The notes under the pieces: model-generated | Database searches by the model: none | What the model was told of the DNA's origin: nothing | What the model saw: only the letters and a program-made list of their open reading frames with translations | DNA from: Cyclostephanos tholiformis | Taxonomy: Eukaryota > Bacillariophyta > Thalassiosirophyceae > Thalassiosirales > Thalassiosiraceae | Direction of reading: 5' to 3' | DNA: 23,304 nt | NCBI GenBank assembly: GCA_036939975.1 | Contig: JALLPB010000108.1 | Coordinates: forward strand, 1-23,304 | Part shown: positions 10,022 through 20,559 of the stretch, piece after piece | Position numbering within the stretch: the stretch's first letter is position 1 | How the letters are laid out: every line of letters starts with the position of its first letter | Translations under genes and position numbers: made by a program

Positions 10022-10537
10022 TTATCCTGATCCTTTGCTCTTTGAAGCGGAGCCGGAGCCAGAGCCTTTGGAGCGGGAGCCACCTGAGCCAGAACCTTTG
10101 CTTCCGCCTGTACTCTTTGAAGCGGAGCCAGAGCCGGAGCCTTTGGAGCGGGAGGCAGAACCTTTGCTTCCGCCTGTACTCTTTGAAGCCGAGCCAGACC
10201 CAGACCCTTTACTCTTCGAGCCCGAGCTGCCAGAACGGGAGTCAGTTGAACCTGAGCCAGAGCGGAGTTCGCGTGTCTAGATTATCAAATACATGGAAAA
10301 ATTGTGAGACAAGAAAGCACATAAATTGCAGGTATATAATATGTTTCTTGACTCCTTACCATTTGCTCACTATCACGGGATCGTTCCTCGTGGAAAGCAC
10401 TTCCGGCTGCATGATACAAGAAAAAAATGAGAGACTAGCCGGCAAGGTTATTTTCCTTTGAGGTGCTAACTCGGCCGAAAGCACTTACCAGCTGCGAAAA
10501 CAGTAATGAGAAGGAAAAGGTGGTTGAAGAGTTTCAT
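10022..10537 (-). CDS. Small secreted Ser/Gly/Lys-rich repeat protein, silaffin-like candidate
   Basis: Three exons, 10537-10489, 10406-10360 and 10276-10022, are joined by 82- and 83-base introns with GTAAGT and GTAAGG donors and CAG and TAG acceptors. They encode 116 residues. Exon 1 encodes a clear signal peptide core (KLFNHLFLLITVFAA) with likely cleavage after GSA at residue 20. Residues 21-32 are polar and acidic (FHEERSRDSEQM). Exon 3 opens with TREL, giving an RXL motif at 34-36. The following 80 residues contain 34 Ser, 24 Gly, 10 Lys, 4 Arg, 4 Ala, 3 Thr and one Asp, arranged in three units around SGSASKS. Signal peptide, RXL processing site and Ser/Lys/Gly repeats are the known layout of diatom silaffins and related biosilica proteins. 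No sequence homology to a named silaffin is claimed. The antisense strand carries a Pro/Glu-rich open frame that is only a shadow. The gene converges on the docking-complex gene and diverges from ECM29. Confidence 0.72.
10034..10220 (-). repeat. Imperfect tandem repeat coding SGSASKS units
   Basis: The block CTCTTTGAAGC[G/C]GAGCC (plus strand) recurs starting near 10038, 10113 and 10179, spaced 75 and 66 bases. These are 25 and 22 codons in the minus-strand exon, so the repeat keeps the reading frame and repeat number could vary without breaking the protein. Confidence 0.85.
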
Positions 10538-11238
10538 TTTTGCGGTGGAAGTTTCGTCGATTCCTGTTTGCTTGGGTCTACTCGATAGAGTTGCTTTCGG
10601 TTATCTAGTTTGATATTTGTGAGCTTTTAAATTTTATTGTTGGGTGCATTTCAATGATGTGGCAGGGTTCTCGTCTGCTGGTTCTCAAGTGTCAACTGCT
10701 TCATTCTTTCTTCGTGAACCAAGTCTGGAAACATCGAGCATTGTTATTCATGATGGCGACGAGGTCCGCGGGAATGAAGGCTAGTTATCACATGAAATGG
10801 TACATCGAAGCATTTGAAGTAATTATGTGGTATGATGTGCTCAATGTTTCTAGCTTCCTTATCTACTTATCTTGGGAAGAAAGAATGTCAGATATCGATG
10901 GAACAAGGATGCCCGATGATTCCAGCTTTTGTGCCTAGTCAATTATTATACTGGGAAGAAAGAATGAATGAGCAAAACCAACCAGGTAGAGAATTATCAA
11001 TCCCACGAAGCTGTGATCCCATAAACTTGAAAGGAACACTCGACTCCATGTCATGTTTGTTGTCTTTTGTTCCCATGATTTGACTCGATGTCCCTAAAGA
11101 GCCAGAGCGGAGTTCTGAGTTCTCATCGATCAAGGGGCAATTGCTCGCGTCTGGCCCTCACCGCAAAAAAGAGCGGGAGAGTAGAAAAAAAGAGGCGCTT
11201 ATCGAAGACTGACGACTTATCCCGTCGACCGTCAAGAA
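10538..11238. other. Divergent intergenic region between the silaffin-like gene and ECM29
   Basis: About 700 bases between two divergent start codons, likely with both promoters. Open frames here (for example 10654-10938 plus, 10939-11133 minus) show no family features and no splice-supported extension. A 15-base direct repeat, TGGGAAGAAAGAATG, occurs at 10873-10887 and 10952-10966. A 17-base match to the RXL-coding segment of the neighbouring gene lies at 11099-11115. An AT-rich TTTAAAA-type element on the minus strand near 10624-10632 is about 90 bases upstream of the silaffin-like ATG. Confidence 0.5.
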
Positions 11239-14200
11239 ATGTTCATAACTGGAACTAACATAACGAGGAGGAAAATGGCCAACGCCCCAATGACATCATC
11301 GATTGCGGAGGAGACCATCCATCCGATGATATCGGAACTCCGGACGGAGCTAACATCGCTGAATCGTGTCTTCCACAAACTCGCAATGACCGATGCCGGA
11401 CCGTCCCTCGAGCGTGTGCTGAACCTGCTGCTGCCGCGACTCCTCCGTCGCACCGGAAAGAACGACGACGAGAGGAGGAGGGGAAGGCGAGATCATCATC
11501 ATCAATGCGCGGGGGGGCGAGGAAACGGAAGCAACAACGAAATCCAAACCAATAACGTCAACAAGCGAAAGACCCCTTCGTCCCCCCCCGTCGATGGAGT
11601 CGTCGACGGCGTCGAGTCGATGGCAGTCGTCGACGTCGAGGAAAACGTCGTCGATATATCGCCGAGCGAAAAGCACGAGATCGAAAGCCTGCGCGATTCG
11701 ATACACGACAGGCTCATCGAAATGCTCGGACACGTCATGAAGCGAGTTAGGGAGGATCGATCGTGCAAGCTTCCATGTGGCGCCATCCTCGAATCGCTAT
11801 CGCCCCCTCCCCCTCCCTCCTCCCAAGATGATGATGACGTCGATGTCGTGATGATGGAGGGGAGGACGACGTCCGCCGCCTCCGCCACGACGTCATCGAT
11901 GACAACGTCGAATCCCCTCGCGATCAACCTTGGCCTGACGTTCCTCACGTTGGGGATCAATCGATGCACGCCGTCGGAGTGCGCCGTCCTCCTCCCGTCC
12001 CTCCTGGCGTTCTTCGGGCGCACCCTCGATCGACGACGACGACGCGGTCCAAACGGCGATTCTGCAGGGGGAACGACCGACGACGATGCGACCGAAGCGA
12101 ACGTTGGCGTATCGCACCTGTCGGATCCCGGGGGATGCGCGCGTCACGATAGGGCGTATCACCTCGTATTGAGATGTCTCGAATCGATGTCGTCGTCGTC
12201 GTCTCCCCCCGCCGCCGTGGTCGGCGCGATGACGCCCGCGGTCGACGCCGTCGCGCACCTTCGACGAACGAGGATGCTCCTTGGATCCGATCCCGTCGTT
12301 TCATCGGCGCTGTTCGACATGCTCGTGGACGTCATCCTGTATTCCCCCGTGCCGAAATCGTCGTCGCTGATCCCGCCCGGTCTGTCCGAATCGTCGCACA
12401 AGCGCCTGATAGGTGGGGCGGCGTCGGAGACGTATTCGGGGTGGTGCTCAACCTCCTCTGGGGGGGGGGATAATAATTGGGGTGAGGAATACGCCGCATC
12501 GTCATCCCTCGGACGATTAAAGCTGAGATTGCTCGACCTGATCGCGCCATGTCGTTCGGTGGCGCTTTTCTTGCCGGAGAAGAACGGGGGGAGAGGGGAA
12601 GGCGATTCCGCGTTGGAGAAAGGGGAGGCCGTCGGGGACGGAACGTCGACGGCGATCGTCGCATCGGACGCCGGCGGAAGGGATGCCGGTAGGCCTTTTG
12701 ACGACGGCATGGGCATATCGCGAACGGTGGCGTTGATGGTACTGCTCGCTGGCGACGTCGATCCTGGCGTGAGTTCCAAGGCCGAGTCCTATTTACGTGT
12801 GCACATGGACGCCCGTCGTAGGAGGGACGTGAGACGGCGAGATAACGACGACGGTGAGAAAGACTCGTCGTCGTCGTCGTCGTCCGTGACAACGACGACT
12901 GTCCTCGACCCCCTCCTCGGGAACTCGATGGCGCTGGCTCGAACGATGCTCGCGTTAGCCGTCGGAGGCGCCTCGTCGATGAGCATTGAACGGACGCTGA
13001 TGTCACAATACGGGAATAACGAAAAAGCGATCCGTATCCTTGGAAAACGCCACGGCCTGACGTACTGCGCCCCCGATGATGTCGACGTAGACATTCACGC
13101 CACTCGGAAAGCTCTGCTGTCGTGCGCGAGGATGAGGATATCCGAACATACGGCGGCTTATGCGTTGAAATTCGTTAGCAAGATTATCGATGACGACCCG
13201 AGATTATTCCACGTTTCGGGCCTTGACGTCGAAGAAGAGGATTCGGACGTCGCGGCCGTATTGATCGGAACAATGGCCCTCACTGTCGTGTCCGACCTGC
13301 ACCGTCCCGGATCGTTGGCATCGTTGGCACTCAAATCTGCCGCCGCCCTCCTAAACTCGCTGTGCGTGCGATTGTCGCTCTTCTACGATGCAAGAGTAAG
13401 ATCGTCCGGAGCAGACGCTCCCCTGGGCCGCCTTCGGTCGCTCCTCGCTCGATGTGTGAGGCAGGCATGCGCGGTCCTCGCACCCACGTCGACGGGCGAA
13501 TCCACATCGTTGGCGAGCGACGGCACAAGGGGCTCTATTTTACAGGTCGACATTCGTGACAAGTGTTACGGCGTATTATGCACCCTGTCGAGGTCGCACT
13601 TCGCGCTCGACGATGGGTACGCGCTGTTCGATTGCGGCGATGGTTCCAACGGGGGGCGCTCCCCCGGGCCCCTCGGATCATTTTCCCCGTTGAGGGCGAC
13701 GTCGACGGCCGCGATGCTCTTTGGATGCTCTTCAAACGAGGTGGAAATGCTCCGCCCACGTGCTATCTCTGCGCTGGACGCACTGCTTTTCGCAACGATT
13801 CGAGTCGTGACGTCCCTCGATGAGAAGGAGAAGGTTCTCGCGTCGTTTGAGCGGGAATCCTTAGACAATCCCTGGTCGGGATACCGAGAGGTCGCAACGA
13901 CAAAACAACGTGACTTTGTCAGTACAGACGGCCTGTCCAGGTCGCTTCTACCACTGCTCTGGAGGGCTGCTCGGCGGAGTCAGCCCAAGTCCTCTCGCCT
14001 CGCCGCGGCAAGATGGTCGAGTGAGCTTCTCCTCCGCCTGGACGGATCGAGTGCATTCCACCTGTTGTGCTTCATTTCCGGAGATGATGACTCGACAGTG
14101 TCCGTGATCGCCAGACGCGCTCTCGGGGTCGATAAATCGATGGGTGAAGACAACATCTTGAGTATGGAATACTTGCCAGGAGCCATAAAGGATGGAGATG

Positions 14201-17200
14201 ATGAGACGGTTCGGGTGGCATTTAGCGTGTTGATGGACGTCATTGTCATTGATTCCCCTGGGTGTGAGAGAACCATCCAGCAAAATGATTGGCCGAAATT
14301 TGCAAAATTTAACGTCGTTTCAAAAACAGTTACCATCAGGTTCTTATTGCAGTCGTTGTTTAGCGCAGCGAATGTGTACGCTGACAAACACGACAGATTT
14401 GCACTGAAAGAATTCGTGGCCGTAATTCTCAGGACGTTGGAAACTTACAAGAGCCGCACGCTATCGAGAGATGAAACCGATCTAATTGATGAATGCACTG
14501 TCGCTTTAGCGAGTTGCACGTCGACCTCAAAGGATGCTAGGTTGTTCGTGGTGGGTCGGAATGAGGTCGACGGACTGTTCAGCTACAGAGATGTTGCAAA
14601 ACAAGCTCTTACATCAAACTCTTCTAGAGCGCGGGTGAGTACTTGCTCTTTCTCAGCTTCACATTGCATGATATTCTTCATGCTTACTTGGACTTTTTGC
14701 GCCGCCGTTGTAGAGGCACCTCGCGGAAATAATGAGTCATCTTTTTGAAGATCACTCATTATGGGATGACTTTTCCCCGACTTCCATTTCGATACCTGAA
14801 TGGATTGTAGGGTGTGGGCTGGAAAGTATTGCCAAAAGCTGTCATGACAAACTCAAAACCATGTCAGATAGTAGCTTTAGTGTAGGTGAAGTGCATGGAT
14901 CAGCTTTCTTAGGCTCGTCCTGCGTCCGTGCATTACGTCTTGCAATGGCCGAGAAAGAAAATGACGAAGGCTGCACGTTTGATTGTTGGGAGCATTGCTG
15001 TGGCATCATTTCGCTGCTTGGAAGAGGAGTCGGGCACCATGAAGCAATTATCTCAAACGCATGCTCAAAAGGCCTGGTGACTGCGTTTTCTTACAATAAT
15101 CGAGATGCCCCTATTTTGAATCATCGGCTGTTTGATGCCATGGCAGTTGCAATTGACTCCATAAACTCTGCTTTGAAGAAATATTCTTCAATTGATCATG
15201 TTGATCCTACACGGGTCTCAGTCCTCATTCATGCAGCTGGTTTACTCCTTGCAGCATCTACGTCCGGAGCTGGGTTTATGAAAGCATCCCCAAATGAAAA
15301 AGAAAACAATATGATCGACCTTGGTCCAGCACGTCTTAAATGCACTGAGATGTTATTCGGAGTATTAGGATCGGCAGTTTACGAGAAAGATGATGAGTTG
15401 TCACTTAGCGTTGGCGAAGCTCTTGTGAAATACTCAGATGCATTAGGAGCAGGAGAATGGAGCTCCGGTGTCTCTGAATGGAAAGAAGGGACCTATGACG
15501 AATCGTACGCATTCGAACTTCCACCGCATCAACATGTACTCTATACCTTGTTCCGAAGAGAGATTCTTAGCTCAAGCCCCGTTAAACGAAACTCGTGTGC
15601 ATCATGTGCATTAGCGTTAATAGGACATGCATCACGAATGGCAAACATTGACTTATCATATATCCATAGGGCATTCGTTCAAGAGATTTGGAAGTACCTC
15701 CCTTTGTTTCAAAAAGCATTCATCAAGCTACTCGCAGATCCAAAAAGCAAACATCTCTCAAGAGAAAGTTGCTGCAGGGGTCTTGCTGCCTGTCGTGGTC
15801 TGGCTGCGGTTGTGACGTCTTCAAATGGAGTCAATGGTGTCTTACAGCAAAGTCAAATTGAGTTATTGAATAATTCTTTGCTGAAGGCATTCGGGCAAAC
15901 CACGAACTACGGTGGATCACTAATGCAAGAGACAGAAGTGCAAGCATCACAACGGCGTAATGACTCCGATGGTAATAACGACACCAATGGTGACGATGCC
16001 CTAGAAGTTGGCGGGGCTGCTGGAATGTCAGAAGCAACGCTTGGAGCATACAGAGAAATGGCGAGCGCAGCAATAAGCTTAGATCAGGTTGATGTGCTTT
16101 ATTCTCTCATGATACTCTCGACAAATCATCCCATATGGACTCTGTCGGATATGCGTGATCGCTATAGTGCCAGAGCTTTACTTGGCAAAGCAGAGGGTGC
16201 AAGTGTGGAAGAAATTCGTGTGTCGTTGCAGCCTCACTTAGGGAAGCTTATTCCGAAACTTCTCAGGGCGTGTAACGATCCAAATAAGCAGACAAGGAAC
16301 CAAATGAATAGCTTGTGGCTTGCCTTAACTTGCGGAGGCGAAGAAAGCCGCGCTCTTGTTACCCGAAACTTGTTGCCAACAATTGATATTCTTATCCAGG
16401 ATGCTGGTTCAAAATTGTGGCGTGCTAGAGTAGGGGCATGCGGGGCGCTAGCCGATGTAATAGCTGGACGAAGCTGGCAGGATCTTGGTGGTGGAGGAGT
16501 AGAATTAGACGATGAAGGAATATCGACGAAGGCAAATGCGTCCATTCGTTTACTACGACTGTGGAAAATCACGATGAGAGCGTAAGAATAATTTTTTACA
16601 CTTGTAAACACGTTTCCGACAATTGATCTGATCCCTCTCAAATTTGGCAGGCTTGATGACGTTCGGACTGCTGTCCGCGAACAAGGGGATGCACTTGGCC
16701 GGGGCATGCGCGCATTAACAATCAGGCTGTGCGATCCCAAGTCGACTGATACCTCGCAAGAGAGCGATGTCTATATAAGTAATGCAAAACTCAAAGAACG
16801 TGAAAAGCAACGTCGAGTATCTGCTGAATATGCAGCGACTGTTTCCCTGGGATGGTTAGTGAAGTATGGATTGAACCAGCCATGTGCAGAGGCTACTGGA
16901 ATTTGTGTTTCTTGTCTTCTAGGAATTGTCGACATCGCAGCTCCTTCTACCCTCCAACCTGTGCTTGCAGAACTTATCGGCTCATTATTGATGGCCATGT
17001 CAAGCCTTGAACCTGCCGCTCTAAATTATCTTCAGGTTCGAGCAGCAGGCAATGATGCGAACTCTGAAGGAACATCCTATGATCAATTAGAAAGGCTAAG
17101 GATCAATTTTGCGTTGACCGGTCCTATTGCCCAGGCGCTTCACAAATGCCTAGAAATGGTCCAATTTGTTGATTTAGAAGCTCAAAAGAAATTAATACCA

Positions 17201-19335
17201 GAGCTTGATTCTTCCTTAAGAAAAGGGGCAGGTTTCAATACACGCGCCGCCACAGCCGATGCTGTAAACAGCCTGTGTGGTAAATGCCCTGCAGCTTTTT
17301 CATTTCCTGGCTCAACAATGTCAAATCCGACTGTCCGGCTTTTGCGAGCCATTTATTTTGCATCGGAACGCGAGCGAGGAGTTACTGCAAAGGATAAAAT
17401 GACGCATGCACTCGGCTCATTGGCTACCTTAGCTCCAGGACCCGCAGTGAGAGCACTGGCACTGAAGGCATGCGAGCGATACTGTGAATCTACTGGAGGC
17501 AACAATGATCCTTCCATACGTAAGGCTGCGGCTGCAACCATACGAGCGATTGCTGTTAGGGCGTCAAATCATATTGCAGATGGCGGCCCCAAGGATGTTT
17601 GGGTCAAAAAAGTATTACCAGTTGCATTCTTGGGTAAACACGACAAGGACACGAAAGTTGCATCATTGTGGAAAGACGTATGGGATGAAGGTGGCATCGC
17701 TATCAACTCTGAGCACGATGGCATATTTGGGACTACAGTACAAGAGAAACTGCTCTCTTATATCGCAAGGGCCACTTTGTCATCTTTGCAGAGTACATCT
17801 TGGGACAACCGAAAGGCGGGGTGTGCTGTTCTAATCGATCTCGCTGAGGCAAATATATTGGCACCAACTGCAAGGTCGACTGACCACTGCACATATTCTT
17901 TTGTACCTGAAATTGATCGGCTGAGGCATCGTGCAAGGGCAAGCTGTGCCCTCTTATCGGAGTGCGTAAAAGTCATCGCTCGCAATAGAATATGGGACGG
18001 AAAAAGCGATGTCGTCAAAGCAGCATCATTAATAGCAGGGAAGTGGTCAGCTGCAGCACCCATCGAAGGATCCTGCGTATCATTTTGGCCATTGCTTTTA
18101 AGGAGGGACTGCCAGGATGATTTGTTCGAAGGAGATGGATGGTTCAAGCGCACAGAAAAAAATGACGAAGATGTGAATGGTGAACTGGGCGGTAGTGAGA
18201 AAGTTGACACCGTCTTCATGACTGATGCAGCAAGGTCTGAGGACGATAGTACTCCGTTGGACTTGAACGAAGAAAACGCAGCAAGTTATGATGAACAACC
18301 AAATGTCGAAAATTTCGAAAGCAACTCCGGGAAGTCAGCACAACAAGTGATCTTTAGCGGGTTTTGCAGAGTACTTCTTGATCAGGCTCTGAAAGTAGCG
18401 AATAATACCAACGAAGGCGCCCTACAATATAGAGTTTCTGCATTGAGTGGCCTAACGACGCTATTGAAATCCTTGGAGATGAGGAAGGATTCGACAACTG
18501 TTGAACATCAACGCTTCATTTATAGTTTTGTTGGACCAAGCCTTTTTGGTTTTGTATCAGAAACTCAAACAAGCAATGCACCTATTTTGATCGCAAGAGC
18601 ACTTGAATGTCTTGCGGCGTCCATGTATTATGGCATTGGGAGTGATGCGAACAATGAGTCCCACGCTGATCCAGTCGTCCTCCTGAAATTCTTTGCAATG
18701 TCAACTAATAAGCAACCAGCATGGACCGGTACGTTCGCTTATCACCGAAATAATGCGTTGCGCACTAGTCGTGTATGGGCTCTCATCTGTCTCTTATCAA
18801 TACTTCAATTTATTTGCCGCGTAGTGAGACAAATGTCTGCGTTAGCCGCATCGAGCCTAGTAGCTATCATGCCATCGGAAATATTGAGACGAACTGATTC
18901 CATCAAATTCGTCCTAGAATGCTCGAATCATACGCTGAAGGATAAAAAATTCTGGAAAGTTCGGTGAGTAACTAGATACGTGATCATTTGGGTGCTTAGA
19001 GCTACGGTCGTTGCCTATAGACGTGTTTGCTTTTTACTGCTGCAGGCTAGCAGGTCTAGAATTGCTACTTTCCCTCGTAAGGAGAGTCGGTAACCAGAAA
19101 ATGAGTTCCGCCGACTCAGAACAGCAGCTCGTCTTGGAAGCGATTCGTGAGTGCTGGAATATTCGTCATTTTAACGCAACGAATTTACCGTGCACTCTCA
19201 TTTTTTTCATGGGCCCTTTCAGTTCCGTACAAAGAAATTATTCATAGCGTTGCTCGCAAAAGCCTGGCTGATAGCGAGTCTCAAGTTACCGCAACAGCAA
19301 TCAAGATAACTCAAACAATGGCGTGGTGGCCGTGA
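11239..19335 (+). CDS. ECM29: ECM29-type proteasome adaptor/scaffold, HEAT-repeat protein
   Basis: Six exons, 11239-14634, 14714-16581, 16651-18728, 18825-18963, 19046-19146 and 19223-19335, give about 2,564 residues, longer than yeast (about 1,870) or human (about 1,850) ECM29. The protein binds 26S proteasomes and acts in their quality control and localisation. The N-terminal Ecm29 region is visible: SLNRVFHKLAMTD and LERVLNLLLPRLLRR, then after a low-complexity insertion IHDRLIEMLGHVMKRVRED and CKLPCGAILESL. The rest is alpha-helical HEAT-like, with LDDVRTAVREQGDALGRGM near 1756 and a C-terminus ILPYKEIIHSVARKSLADSE. Extra length comes largely from Ser-, Asp- and Arg-rich insertions in exon 1. 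Every joint restores the frame. ATG at 11275 (residue 13) has a better context than 11239 and may be the true start. Exon 1 is GC-rich until about 14,150; the rest is AT-richer. The stop lies 90 bases from the convergent OTU gene. Confidence 0.88.
18729..18824 (+). other. Stop-free 96-base intron of ECM29
   Basis: The interval starts GTACGT, ends GCGTAG, is a multiple of three and contains no in-frame stop, so the frame reads through it. I call it an intron because removing it joins QPAWT to VRQMSALAASSLV, as expected for a HEAT helix. The encoded stretch instead is unlike its surroundings (HRNNALRTSRVWALICLL). Retention would insert 32 residues. Confidence 0.8.
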
Positions 19336-19425
19336 ATATTCGCACTTTATGAAACGGTATTTCATAAGCAGCATGGTTGACCCCAATTGAATCATTTATT
19401 TTTGCAATGGGGTCATCTCGAGCCC

Positions 19426-20559
19426 TCACTCATTAATAGTGTTAAAAGGAACTGAACTTAAAAGATGCCGCGATGGGAACACAGTCAAGAAATGATCTTT
19501 TTTCAATTTGCCATTTTCCATGGGGAATCTTTGATTTGCTGAAAGAATGTAGATGGGGTTTGATGTCGAATATTTTCCGAATCGCGCGATCTCTTTCAGA
19601 CAAATCTCATTATCGCCGGGGTAGCTAGGGCATGTTTCAAGCATGACGATCTGTCTCCTCAAACAATGCGCGAGTGCAACAATTTCGGGAATGCCTCCCC
19701 ACACATTCTCCTGTCGCATTTCGAATAAATATTCATCAAATGTCATGCCATACCTGGATGCTGCCATATTTACAAGCGATGTTACGGAAATTGTGTCGCC
19801 GTGTTGAAGTCCTATTAGAGTATGATTTTCAATACCATCTTTGAGCGTCTTTACAGCTTGGGCTCTTAGTGTAGATGAATAGCGAGTCGCTTCAGCATTA
19901 GATATATGGGGAAAACGCCTACCGCTGACATGCTCTTGGTCTGCACTGTCATTTGGCACAGTTTCGTTGAATAACACCCCAACAGCAATAGCTTGGAAGA
20001 GGCAGGAACCGTACCCCGGAACTTGCCGTATTCGTGCTGGTATGAAATTTTCGCGGGAGAGGTTACCATCATTTCCCAATAAAATACGATAGGATCCAGA
20101 ACAAAACCAATCATTCATCTCCAGTGATGTAATCCATGTCATACGCGATTGAACAGCGCACATTTTCAGCACTAACGACGCCACCATCGACCGAATCACA
20201 TTGGCGATGATAAACTTGATTTCGACTTTCCCCAAGAAGATGATTGAAGCCAAAGTCGAAGCCGATGCAACGAATGACGATTCGAGGACTATTCGCCGTA
20301 TGAAATAGATCATGTTTTGCAAACTTAGTCCTAACATCGTAGGCGATGAATTGCTCCTCGGTAGACGACGTTTGCGAAACATCCCGACGAATTTCCGAAG
20401 GGACGGGCCGGACGAATGTTCATATATCCTTCCACCTTGCGCATCCGTTTTGGAAATACCCGGAGGACACGAGTCGATGCATGCATTGTGTTGAGGGGGG
20501 AGCGCCGATGGGTAGATGAAGGCGCAGGATGAATACACCGCGGCCAATCCAGGTCTCAT
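19426..20559 (-). CDS. OTU-domain cysteine protease (putative deubiquitinase)
   Basis: Encodes 377 residues from the first ATG; the open frame continues two codons upstream only to a GTG. OTU proteases remove ubiquitin from proteins. The active-site block is VPGYGSCLFQAIA with Cys 186, followed by WGGIPEIVALAHCLRRQI and the His block KKDHFLTVF with His 356. The position that is Asp in the usual GDGxC motif is Tyr 183 here. Residues 1-170 carry no recognised domain; about 95-140 is rather hydrophobic (SASTLASIIFLGKVEIKFI). The 5' end is uncertain: an upstream ATG at 20660 opens a 30-codon frame ending at a good donor (GTGAGT at 20569), which could splice to an acceptor near 20436. That would replace the first 40 or so residues but not the OTU domain. 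The gene converges on ECM29. Confidence 0.78.
   Translation of the reverse strand: MRPGLAAVYSSCAFIYPSALPPQHNACIDSCPPGISKTDAQGGRIYEHSSGPSLRKFVGMFRKRRLPRSNSSPTMLGLSLQNMIYFIRRIVLESSFVASASTLASIIFLGKVEIKFIIANVIRSMVASLVLKMCAVQSRMTWITSLEMNDWFCSGSYRILLGNDGNLSRENFIPARIRQVPGYGSCLFQAIAVGVLFNETVPNDSADQEHVSGRRFPHISNAEATRYSSTLRAQAVKTLKDGIENHTLIGLQHGDTISVTSLVNMAASRYGMTFDEYLFEMRQENVWGGIPEIVALAHCLRRQIVMLETCPSYPGDNEICLKEIARFGKYSTSNPIYILSANQRFPMENGKLKKDHFLTVFPSRHLLSSVPFNTINE

Noticed and set aside
9835..10083. Minus-strand 82-codon frame over the end of the silaffin-like gene
   Set aside because: A shifted frame of the same repeat DNA; it conflicts with the three-exon model and has no family features.
9957..10280. 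Plus-strand Pro/Glu repeat protein (PEPEPLERE units)
   Set aside because: It is the antisense reading of the spliced minus-strand repeat exon, which has a signal peptide exon, splice sites and a stop; the plus frame has none of these.
10654..11133. Three short open frames between the silaffin-like gene and ECM29
   Set aside because: No coding-like composition, domains or supported splice sites. The minus frame at 10939-11133 is kept only as a finding because of its 17-base match.
18729..18824. Reading the ECM29 frame straight through this segment as exon
   Set aside because: The encoded residues do not fit the HEAT context, while GTACGT...TAG removal restores QPAWTVRQMSALAAS.
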